This document shows, one piece after another, positions 1-4,893 of a stretch of 5,198 nt of DNA. The notes beneath the pieces were generated by a model. The model had not been told where the DNA came from. It did not search any database and worked only from the letters and a program-made list of their open reading frames with translations. The position numbers and the translations under genes are program-made. The first letter of the stretch is position 1, and each line of letters opens with the position of its first letter. The DNA is from Candidatus Scatomorpha stercorigallinarum (lineage in GTDB: Bacteria; Bacillota_A; Clostridia; Oscillospirales; Oscillospiraceae): assembly GCA_018713375.1 (NCBI GenBank), contig DVOV01000104.1:1-5198 (forward strand), given 5' to 3'.

Positions 1-20
1 GCCGCCGCTTTTGCGGCGGC
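1..20. other. Perfect GC hairpin at the window edge, possible terminator
   Basis: An 8-bp perfect inverted repeat (GCCGCCGC, TTTT loop, GCGGCGGC) opens the window. Its shape fits a rho-independent terminator stem of an upstream gene, but no T-tract follows on the plus strand, and the bases before position 1 are not visible. It could be a minus-strand terminator whose T-tract lies outside the window, or a structured intergenic element. The hairpin is seen directly; its role is a guess. Confidence 0.4.
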
Positions 21-43
21 CCCGGCAGTAAAGGCAACACCGC

Positions 44-913
44 ATGAACAGTAAAAACAACCTGAACGCTCTTTACCTTGTGTGGGCCGTGGCCATCGTG
101 GCCTGCCTGCTCGTCGTGCTGTTCTCGCTGCTCTTCGCCTCCCTGACGGCAGGCAGCGGAGTTGACATAACAACTGCACCGCCCTCCGCGGAGGGCGAGG
201 GCCCCGCGCCGGACGGGCCCTCTGCGCCGGCGCAGGAGGGAGACACGCCCGCCAGCGCGGCCCCCGGGCCGGAGATCGACACCTCTTCCGCCGCCCTGCT
301 GGGCGAGACGGAGGACGCCGGCCAGGCGTATATCGACCGCCTGACCTTCCTCGGCGACAGCACGACCAACGGACTGAAAGAATACGGCGTGCTCAGCGGC
401 GGCACGGCCACCACCCAGGTCTGGACGCCCGCGAGCGGCACGCTGACGCTCTACCTGTGGAACGCCGCCTCCATCGTCTACCCGGAAACGGGCGCGGAGA
501 TGACCATTGCCGACGCAGTGGAGACCAAAAAGCCCGAATACCTGGTGATAACGCTGGGCGTGAACGGTGTGGCGGAGCTGGAAGAGGACGCCTTCAAGAT
601 TTATTACACGGATATCATCAACTGTGTGAAGGAGGCCAGCCCCTCGACGCGCATCATCTGCAACTCCATCTATCCGGTCGAGAACGACTATGAGCACATC
701 GACCAGATCAGCAACGAGAAGATAAACACGGCCAACGGCTGGATACTGGACGTGGCGGAGGCCACGGGCACGCGCTATGCGGATTCCTGCAGCGTGCTCA
801 AGGCCGCGGACGGCTCGCTGCGCGAGGAACTCGGCAACGGCGACGGCCTGCACCTGAACGCCGACGGCTATAACGCCGTGCTGGAATACCTGCGCACGCA
901 CGCCTGGCAGTGA
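44..913 (+). CDS. Membrane-anchored SGNH/GDSL-family hydrolase
   Basis: A 289-residue protein of the SGNH/GDSL hydrolase type, probably an esterase or deacylase acting outside the cell. Residues about 10-34 form one hydrophobic segment (AVAIVACLLVVLFSLLF), read as an uncleaved membrane anchor. Residues about 45-85 are a Pro/Ala/Gly/Glu-rich low-complexity linker typical of a wall-spanning spacer. The catalytic domain starts near residue 98: block I is FLGDST with the expected nucleophile Ser106, a block III-like LGVNG lies at 171-175 (G-x-N-G rather than the usual G-x-N-D), and block V is DGLH at 267-270, giving Asp267 and His270 as the rest of the triad. The start is supported only by a modest AAGG at 31-34, 9 bases upstream. 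The lipoprotein gene follows after 23 bases, so the two are probably co-transcribed. In this family such proteins often remove acyl groups from cell-surface glycans; the substrate here cannot be read from the sequence. Confidence 0.88.
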   Translation: MNSKNNLNALYLVWAVAIVACLLVVLFSLLFASLTAGSGVDITTAPPSAEGEGPAPDGPSAPAQEGDTPASAAPGPEIDTSSAALLGETEDAGQAYIDRLTFLGDSTTNGLKEYGVLSGGTATTQVWTPASGTLTLYLWNAASIVYPETGAEMTIADAVETKKPEYLVITLGVNGVAELEEDAFKIYYTDIINCVKEASPSTRIICNSIYPVENDYEHIDQISNEKINTANGWILDVAEATGTRYADSCSVLKAADGSLREELGNGDGLHLNADGYNAVLEYLRTHAWQ

Positions 914-920
914 GCTTCTC

Positions 921-928
921 AAAGGAGG
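921..928 (+). promoter_or_regulatory. Ribosome binding site that fixes the lipoprotein start
   Basis: AAAGGAGG lies 8 bases before the ATG at 937. An earlier in-frame ATG at 910 overlaps the preceding gene's stop and would put a non-signal sequence (MSFSKEAFP) before the signal peptide. The 937 start is therefore preferred. Confidence 0.85.
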
Positions 929-936
929 CGTTTCCC

Positions 937-1407
937 ATGAAAAAGACCTTTTCGATCGCCCTCGCATGCGTGCTGGCGCTGTGCCTGATATCCGGCTGCG
1001 GCGCGGAGGCCGCGGAGCCCGCTTTCGCGGACGTATCCGCCGCCATCGACGCGGCGGTGGACACCTCGTCCATGACCGAGGCCGACGCGAGCTACCTGAA
1101 GGGCATGTTCGGCCTGGAGGACGGCGATTACAGAGATTGCCGCGTGCTCATCACCGGCGTCGGCACCACCATTGACGAGATCGGCCTCTTCTGCGGCAGG
1201 GACGCCGCCCAGACCGCCGAACTCAAGAGCGCCGTCACGGATTACCTCCAGCTCCGGCTCGACAGCTGGATGCCCGAGTATTACCCGGAGGAGTACCCCA
1301 AGCTGCAGAACGCCCGCATTTACGAGGAAGGGAACTACGTGTTCTACGCCATCCTCTCCGACGAAGGGCGCGACGCCGCACTGGAGGCCTTCGAGAGCTG
1401 CTTTTAA
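937..1407 (+). CDS. DUF4358-like lipoprotein
   Basis: A 156-residue exported lipoprotein. The N-terminus is a classic lipoprotein signal: MKK, then a hydrophobic stretch, then the lipobox ISGC with Cys21 as the predicted lipidated residue of the mature protein. The mature part has features I associate with DUF4358 proteins of Clostridia. These are a first half with a short acidic helix and a 'Y-x-x-D-C-x-V-L-I' strand, a central helix rich in Ala/Glu/Leu, a 'Y-P-E-E-Y-P-K-L-Q-N-A' segment near residues 115-128, and the closing 'G-N-Y-V-F-Y-A-I' strand with a C-terminal helix ending in ESCF. The function of this family is not established. It sits 23 bases after the SGNH hydrolase gene, has its own strong ribosome binding site and is followed by a terminator, so it is the last gene of a surface-protein operon. 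The family call is from pattern memory and needs an HMM search. Confidence 0.8.
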   Translation: MKKTFSIALACVLALCLISGCGAEAAEPAFADVSAAIDAAVDTSSMTEADASYLKGMFGLEDGDYRDCRVLITGVGTTIDEIGLFCGRDAAQTAELKSAVTDYLQLRLDSWMPEYYPEEYPKLQNARIYEEGNYVFYAILSDEGRDAALEAFESCF

Positions 1408-1420
1408 GGCCCATTGACGC

Positions 1421-1459
1421 AGATATGGCAGGCACAGCCACTGTGCCTGCCATATTTTT
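1421..1459 (+). terminator. Rho-independent terminator after the lipoprotein gene
   Basis: A perfect 15-bp stem (1423-1437 with 1441-1455), three-base loop CCA, is followed by TTTT at 1456-1459. It can be extended at its base by a G-U and an A-U pair. It starts 14 bases after the stop codon. The opposite side has no T-tract, so it works in the plus direction only. Confidence 0.93.
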
Positions 1460-1475
1460 GCCATGTATGCGGCCG

Positions 1476-1492
1476 GCTGGGCGGAGCCCAGC
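1476..1492. repeat. Short perfect inverted repeat upstream of the HTH gene promoter
   Basis: GCTGGGC and GCCCAGC flank a three-base GGA spacer. No T-tract follows, so it is not an evident terminator. It is embedded in a GC-rich stretch where GGCCGGCT occurs twice (1471-1478 and 1512-1519). It could be an operator for the downstream regulator or an incidental product of GC-rich sequence. Confidence 0.4.
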
Positions 1493-1533
1493 GCAGTATT
1501 CAGCCCGCTCGGGCCGGCTCTACCGCCTCTCGG

Positions 1534-1563
1534 TTGCAAAATCCCCGCCCACTGCGCTAAAAT
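1534..1563 (+). promoter_or_regulatory. Candidate sigma-A promoter of the HTH gene
   Basis: TTGCAA (1534-1539) and TAAAAT (1558-1563) are separated by 18 bases. Both hexamers are close to consensus and the spacing is acceptable. Transcription would begin near 1570, leaving almost no leader before the ribosome binding site at 1569-1576. That tight fit weakens the exact assignment, although no better pair is visible between the terminator at 1459 and the gene. Confidence 0.5.
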
Positions 1564-1566
1564 GAG

Positions 1567-1576
1567 GGGGAGGTGA
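1567..1576 (+). promoter_or_regulatory. Strong ribosome binding site in front of an AAG codon
   Basis: GGGGAGGTGA includes GGAGG at 1569-1573, which sits 7 bases before AAG at 1581. The same 7-base spacing is used by cysS and metG in this window. The site therefore points to 1581 as the ancestral or actual start codon of the HTH gene, even though that codon is AAG and not ATG. Confidence 0.7.
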
Positions 1577-1580
1577 GAGC

Positions 1581-2324
1581 AAGTACAGCCTTGACAAACA
1601 AAAGACCGGCGAGTTCATCGCCGGGCGCCGCCGCGCGCTGGGGCTCACGCAGCGCGAACTGGCGGCGGGCCTCTCCGTCTCCGACAAGGCCGTCAGCAAA
1701 TGGGAGACGGGCCTCGGCTTCCCCGATATAAACACGCTGGAGCCGCTGGCGGAGGCGCTGGGCGTGAGCGTGACGGAGCTGCTCCGCGGCGAGCGCCTGG
1801 AGGGCGCGCAGAGCCTGGAAGCATGCGAAGTGGAGGAGCTCGTCAAGACCGCCATCGGCGCGGCGGAGGAGCGGCCGCGGCCCTCGCGCGCCGAGCGGCG
1901 CCGCCGGCTCGGCTGGTGCCTTGCCAGCCTTGCGCTGGGCGCGGCGGGGGAGGCGCTGGTCTATCTGCACCGCGGCTCGGAGCTCTTTGCGACGACGCTG
2001 GTGTTCTTTGTGCTGGGGGCGTTTTTCGGGATATATTTCTGCTTCGTCATCCGCGAGCGCCTGCCGCGCTTTTATGACGAAAACGACCTGAGCTTCGTGG
2101 CGGACAGCGGATTCCGCATGAATGTTCCCGGCGTGCATTTCAACAACCGCAACTGGCCCCATATCCTGTGCGCGGGGAGGCTCTGGTGCCTGTGCGCGGC
2201 TGCCCTGTCCCCCTGGGCCGTGTTGCTCATCCCCGGGGAAGAGGCCGCCATCTGGCTCACATTTTCCGTATATATGGCGACGCTGTTCGCCGCGCTGATC
2301 GTCACGGCAAAGCGGCACGAGTGA
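1581..2324 (+). CDS. XRE-family HTH regulator with four-helix membrane domain, start codon AAG
   Basis: The open frame encodes about 247 residues. Residues about 8-67 are an XRE/Cro-type helix-turn-helix: GEFIAGRRRALGLTQRELA, then VSDKAVSKWETG with the recognition helix, then FPDINTLEPLAEALGVSVTELL. A charged linker ending in RAERRRR leads to predicted membrane segments near 110-129, 135-157, 200-218 and 222-243. By the positive-inside rule the HTH, the loop between helices 2 and 3, and the AKRHE tail are cytoplasmic. That loop carries FRMNVPGVHFNNRNWPHI, which I recall as a conserved block in a common, uncharacterised clostridial family. It is probably a membrane-bound one-component transcription factor; signal and targets are unknown. 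An in-frame stop at 1563-1565 rules out an upstream extension, and no ATG, GTG or TTG occurs in frame until GTG at 1764, which would delete the HTH. The ribosome binding site points to 1581 (AAG). The gene may therefore be start-mutated, non-canonically started, or affected by a sequence error; the frame is otherwise intact. Confidence 0.8.
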   Translation, partial: KYSLDKQKTGEFIAGRRRALGLTQRELAAGLSVSDKAVSKWETGLGFPDINTLEPLAEALGVSVTELLRGERLEGAQSLEACEVEELVKTAIGAAEERPRPSRAERRRRLGWCLASLALGAAGEALVYLHRGSELFATTLVFFVLGAFFGIYFCFVIRERLPRFYDENDLSFVADSGFRMNVPGVHFNNRNWPHILCAGRLWCLCAAALSPWAVLLIPGEEAAIWLTFSVYMATLFAALIVTAKRHE

Positions 2325-2351
2325 GCGTTGCAGGATGCGGCGCGGGGCGTC

Positions 2352-2930
2352 TCACAGCTTTTCAACAAAGTGGGCGCTGCTCTCTTCCCAGTATTTTTTA
2401 TAGACGAAGCCGCTTCCGTCAAAATTGAGCTGGTACATCCGGAAAACAACGGGAATACCCTTGGGCTGCCACTGTTCTTCATACGAATAGCAGTATTCCA
2501 TGCCCACATTCCGCATGACGCCGCCGCTCCGCGGGTTGTTCCGGTCGTGCGTCGCCGTGATATAGGGCAGGCCGTCCTTTTTCACCTGCTCTATGACGGC
2601 CCGCGCCGCCTCCGTTACGATGCCCCTGTGCCAGAATCCCTGCAAAAGCCCGTAACCGAGATCGTAGGGCTCCTCCGTATCCACGTTGATATAGCCGATG
2701 GGGCCGCCGCCTTTCAGGCAGATGGCGTAGGCATACGCCCGCGGCCGGGCATATTTGGCGGCGTACCGTTCCTCGTAGAACTGTTTCGTTTCCGCCATGT
2801 CCTTTACGGGATACCAGGGCAGGAATTCGTTGACCGTCCCGTCCCTGAGGATCCGGAAAAGCGCGCCAAGGTCGCCCTCGGTGAAGCGCCTCAGTGTCAG
2901 GCGTTCTGTTGTCAAAGTGGGTGTGTTCAT
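2352..2930 (-). CDS. GNAT-family N-acetyltransferase, RimJ/RimL type
   Basis: A 192-residue cytoplasmic acetyl-CoA-dependent acetyltransferase. It opens with the RimJ/RimL-type signature TERLTLRRFTEGDLGALF (8-25). The central sheet includes GGPIGYINVD (75-84), then motif A with DLGYGLLQGFWHRGIVTEA (90-108), where QGFWHRG is the acetyl-CoA pyrophosphate-binding loop. Motif B is the NNPRSGGVMRNVGM helix (131-144), with the usual Asn, Ser and Gly positions. The length is normal for the family. Relatives acetylate ribosomal protein N-termini, antibiotics or small amines; the substrate here cannot be told. The start is ATG at 2930, preceded on the minus strand by GGGAGG (2942-2937) with 6 bases of spacing and by a near-perfect promoter. 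It is convergent with the HTH gene; only 27 bases (2325-2351) separate them, and I see no terminator there for either gene. Confidence 0.9.
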   Translation of the reverse strand: MNTPTLTTERLTLRRFTEGDLGALFRILRDGTVNEFLPWYPVKDMAETKQFYEERYAAKYARPRAYAYAICLKGGGPIGYINVDTEEPYDLGYGLLQGFWHRGIVTEAARAVIEQVKKDGLPYITATHDRNNPRSGGVMRNVGMEYCYSYEEQWQPKGIPVVFRMYQLNFDGSGFVYKKYWEESSAHFVEKL

Positions 2931-2965
2931 ATATTGCCTCCCGGCTGCCCGCAGGCGTTTGCGCT

Positions 2966-2994
2966 ATTATAATATACCCGCACGCCAGTGTAAA
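2966..2994 (-). promoter_or_regulatory. Near-consensus promoter of the acetyltransferase gene
   Basis: Read on the minus strand, TTTACA (2994-2989) and a perfect TATAAT (2971-2966) are separated by exactly 17 bases. Transcription would start near 2959, giving a leader of about 28 bases with the ribosome binding site at 2942-2937. This is one of the best promoter matches in the window and suggests constitutive expression. Confidence 0.8.
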
Positions 2995-3017
2995 CCGGGC
3001 GGCGGCGCGGGATGCGC

Positions 3018-3046
3018 TTGACACGCCATCCGCCGCGTGGTAATAT
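3018..3046 (+). promoter_or_regulatory. Promoter of the T-box leader and cysS
   Basis: A perfect TTGACA (3018-3023) is followed after 17 bases by TAATAT (3041-3046). TATACT at 3044-3049 is a closer match to the -10 consensus but needs a 20-base spacer. Either way transcription starts near 3053-3056, just before the first paired bases of the T-box leader. It is divergent from the acetyltransferase promoter, with 23 bases between the two -35 elements. Confidence 0.8.
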
Positions 3047-3240
3047 ACTGTAAGTGGATCACCGGCTGAGAAGGGGAGAAGTACCGCCCCCATCCGGCAG
3101 CAGAGAGGCGCCGCAGATCGCTGCGAGCGGCGCTTGCCGTCAGAGCGGGAAATGCGCCCCGGAGCCCGGGAGGAGGAAATGCCTCCCCGTGCGCGCCGCG
3201 TTAAGGCGATGAGCGTTCCTGGCGACGCGAAGCGATAAAC

Positions 3241-3271
3241 GAGAGTGGAACCGCGCATCCAAGCGCCTCTC
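3241..3271 (+). promoter_or_regulatory. T-box antiterminator
   Basis: GAGAG (3241-3245) pairs with CTCTC (3267-3271), and GCGC (3253-3256) pairs with GCGC (3263-3266) around the loop ATCCAA. Between the two helices is exactly the canonical seven-base bulge TGGAACC (3246-3252) that binds the tRNA acceptor end. Bases 3264-3271 are shared with the terminator, so the two structures exclude each other. Confidence 0.9.
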
Positions 3272-3297
3272 ATGCCCTGGGCATGGGGGCGTTTTTT
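3264..3297 (+). terminator. Regulated terminator of the T-box leader
   Basis: CGCC (3264-3267) pairs with GGCG (3288-3291), and CATGCC (3271-3276) pairs with GGCATG (3280-3285), with T/C-G pairing and a bulge between them. TTTTTT follows at 3292-3297. It lies 39 bases before the cysS start and is the default structure when tRNA-Cys is charged. Confidence 0.92.
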
Positions 3298-3324
3298 CAT
3301 TGCCGTGCGGCAAAATCATTGGAC

Positions 3325-3330
3325 GGAGGA
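3325..3330 (+). promoter_or_regulatory. Ribosome binding site that fixes the cysS start
   Basis: GGAGGA ends one base before an in-frame ATG at 3331 but has a 7-base spacing (GGAGG 3325-3329) to the ATG at 3337. The second gives the usual CysRS N-terminus MKLYNS. A start inside the terminator at 3283 is excluded by the leader structure. Confidence 0.85.
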
Positions 3331-3336
3331 ATGTTT

Positions 3337-4752
3337 ATGAAGCTCTATAATTCCGCGACCCATACCAAAGAGGAGTTCGTCCCCAACCACCCCGATATAG
3401 TCAAGATGTACACCTGCGGCCCGACTGTGTACCACTACGCGCATATCGGCAACCTGAGGAGCTACATCATGGAGGACGTGCTGGAAAAATACCTGCGCTA
3501 CCTGGGCTATAACGTCAAGCGCGTGATGAACATCACGGACGTCGGCCACCTGAGCTCGGACGCCGACACCGGCGAGGACAAGATGCTCAAGGGCGCCAAG
3601 CGCGAGCACAAGAGCGTGATGGAGATCGCCAAGTTCTATACGGACGCCTTCTTTGCCGATTGCGCGGACCTGGACATCAAGACGCCGGACGTGGTGGAGC
3701 CCGCTACCAACTGCATCGACGAGTATATAAAGATCATCCAGAAGCTGATGGACACGGGCTACGCCTATTTCGCCGGCGGCAACGTGTATTTCGACACCAG
3801 CAAGCTCAAGCAGTACTACATCTTCAACGACTTCGACGCGGACGACCTCGACGTGGGCGTGCGCGAGGGCGTGGAGGAGGACACCAACAAGCGCAACAGG
3901 AACGACTTCGTGCTCTGGTTCACCAAGAGCAAGTTCGAGGACCAGGCGCTGAAGTGGGACTCCCCCTGGGGCGTGGGTTACCCCGGTTGGCACATCGAGT
4001 GCTCCGGCATCAGCATGAAGCACCTCGGCGAGGACCTCGACATCCACTGCGGCGGCATAGATAACGCCTTCCCCCACCACACCAATGAAATTGCCCAGTC
4101 GGAGAGCTATCTGGGCCACAAATGGTGCAATTTCTGGGTGCATGTCCACCACTTGAACACCACTTCGGGAAAAATGAGCAAATCCAGCGGCGAATTCCTC
4201 ACGGTCTCGCTGCTGAAACAAAAGGGCTATGACCCGCTGGCCTACCGCTTCTTCTGCCTGCAGAGCCATTACCGCAAGAGCCTGGTGTTTTCCTGGGAAA
4301 ACCTCGACAACGCCGAGACGGCCTATGAAAAGCTCCTCGCCCGCATCGCTGCGCTCAGGCCCGGCGACGGCGAGGTGGACGAGGCCGCCCTCGCGGAGCT
4401 GAAGGGCCGCTTCACGGACGCGCTCGACAACGACCTCAACACTTCGCTGGCCGTCACCGCGCTCTACGACGCGCTGAAGGCCAAGACCAACGACGCCACA
4501 AAACTGGCCGCCGTGGCGGACTTCGACCGCGTGCTCAGCCTCAGCCTGATCGAGAAGGCGGAGGAGCTGCGGAAAAAGAACGCCGAGCCCGAAGGGGAGC
4601 ACGACGAGCGCATCGAGGGCCTGCTGGCCGAGCGCGCCGCCGCCAAGAAGGCGAAGAACTACGCCGAGGCCGACCGCATCCGCTACATGCTGAAGGCCGA
4701 GGGCATCACCATCATCGACACGCCCCAGGGCGCGAAGTGGAAGCGCAACTGA
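3337..4752 (+). CDS. cysS: Cysteinyl-tRNA synthetase
   Basis: A 471-residue class I aminoacyl-tRNA synthetase that joins cysteine to tRNA-Cys in the cytoplasm with ATP; the length is normal for bacterial CysRS. The catalytic core opens with MYTCGPTVY and the HIGH-type motif HIGN (36-39). The zinc site that selects cysteine is complete: Cys27, Cys222 (in HIECSGIS), His247 and Glu251 (in FPHHTNE). GWHIECS and the HCGGIDNAFPHH segment are hallmarks separating CysRS from MetRS. The second ATP signature is KMSKS at 279-283. The helical DALR-type anticodon region follows (about 340-420), and the C-terminus has the family's A-K-x-x-x-Y-A-E-A-D-R-I-R and D-T-P-Q-G-x-x-W blocks. The T-box leader directly upstream reads a Cys codon, so expression should rise when tRNA-Cys is uncharged. 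The gene has its own promoter and terminator and is followed by metG after 156 bases. No anomaly is seen. Confidence 0.98.
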   Translation: MKLYNSATHTKEEFVPNHPDIVKMYTCGPTVYHYAHIGNLRSYIMEDVLEKYLRYLGYNVKRVMNITDVGHLSSDADTGEDKMLKGAKREHKSVMEIAKFYTDAFFADCADLDIKTPDVVEPATNCIDEYIKIIQKLMDTGYAYFAGGNVYFDTSKLKQYYIFNDFDADDLDVGVREGVEEDTNKRNRNDFVLWFTKSKFEDQALKWDSPWGVGYPGWHIECSGISMKHLGEDLDIHCGGIDNAFPHHTNEIAQSESYLGHKWCNFWVHVHHLNTTSGKMSKSSGEFLTVSLLKQKGYDPLAYRFFCLQSHYRKSLVFSWENLDNAETAYEKLLARIAALRPGDGEVDEAALAELKGRFTDALDNDLNTSLAVTALYDALKAKTNDATKLAAVADFDRVLSLSLIEKAEELRKKNAEPEGEHDERIEGLLAERAAAKKAKNYAEADRIRYMLKAEGITIIDTPQGAKWKRN

Positions 4753-4774
4753 GCCGCATTTGACATACAGGCCG

Positions 4775-4804
4775 ATGAGCCCCGCCGCGGCGGGGCTCAT
4801 TTTT
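4775..4804 (+). terminator. Rho-independent terminator of cysS
   Basis: A 26-base perfect palindrome (4775-4800) forms a GC-rich stem (ATGAGCCCCGCC at the left arm), followed by TTTT (4801-4804, with T4800 a run of five). It lies 22 bases after the cysS stop. It separates cysS transcription from metG. Confidence 0.93.
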
Positions 4805-4815
4805 GCGCCGAAGGG

Positions 4816-4829
4816 CCGCAAATTTGCGG
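4816..4829. repeat. 14-bp perfect palindrome upstream of the metG promoter
   Basis: CCGCAAATTTGCGG reads identically on both strands and ends 6 bases before the -35 element of metG. There is no loop and no T-tract, so it is not a terminator. The position suits a dimeric protein operator, but nothing else supports one. Confidence 0.4.
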
Positions 4830-4835
4830 GAAATC

Positions 4836-4864
4836 TTGACGTTGGGCGGCAATTGGGGTAAAAT
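4836..4864 (+). promoter_or_regulatory. Promoter of metG
   Basis: TTGACG (4836-4841) and TAAAAT (4859-4864) are separated by exactly 17 bases. Transcription should begin near 4871, leaving a leader of about 38 bases. That is too short for a T-box or S-box riboswitch. Confidence 0.8.
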
Positions 4865-4893
4865 ACTCAGGTACGCAAACTCCAGATTATTAG

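Larger units (their letters stand above)
3053..3297 (+). promoter_or_regulatory. T-box riboswitch, tRNA-Cys specific, controlling cysS
   Basis: A complete T-box leader that senses uncharged tRNA-Cys. Stem I can be traced. Its base is CCGGCT (3062-3067) with AGCCCGG (3163-3169), followed by GGGG (3073-3076) with CCCC (3157-3160). The specifier loop is AGAAGTA (3077-3083) opposite AAATGCG (3150-3156), closed by CCGC (3084-3087) with GCGG (3145-3148). Above it come CGGCA (3095-3099) with TGCCG (3135-3139), a GCAGAGAG bulge (3100-3107), and a distal GCGCCGC/GCGGCGC helix (3108-3114, 3127-3133) with loop AGATCGCTGCGA. The specifier is TGC at 3153-3155, a cysteine codon. The T-box is AGAGTGGAACCGCG (3242-3255); its TGGA (3246-3249) pairs with acceptor UCCA and so requires U73, the discriminator of tRNA-Cys. 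An antiterminator/terminator pair follows. In this family uncharged tRNA stabilises the antiterminator and lets transcription enter the gene. Pairings were traced by eye. Confidence 0.95.

Noticed and set aside
1460..1533. A second terminator or small RNA between the lipoprotein terminator and the HTH promoter
   Set aside because: The hairpin at 1476-1492 lacks a T-tract and no promoter upstream of it is evident.
1573..1732. GTG at 1573-1575 as a start for the HTH protein through a -1 frameshift
   Set aside because: The GTG lies inside the ribosome binding site, the frame ends at a stop near 1730, and the A-rich stretch at 1594-1604 is not a good slippery heptamer for a shift into the HTH frame.
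1764..2324. GTG at 1764 as the true start of a membrane protein without HTH
   Set aside because: There is no ribosome binding site in front of it, and the upstream 61 codons encode a complete HTH domain in the same frame.
2328..2972. A 214-codon plus-strand open frame across the acetyltransferase gene
   Set aside because: It is antisense to a clear GNAT gene, runs through that gene's promoter and ribosome binding site, and has no domain of its own.
2479..3300. A 273-codon minus-strand open frame spanning the cysS leader
   Set aside because: It would translate the complement of the T-box leader and a shifted frame of the acetyltransferase gene; the structured RNA explains the leader better.
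3316..4821. A 501-codon open frame on the minus strand opposite cysS
   Set aside because: It mirrors the high-GC codon pattern of cysS, is very rich in Val/Leu/Gly/Ala, has no recognisable domain, and overlaps both the T-box-controlled start and the cysS terminator.
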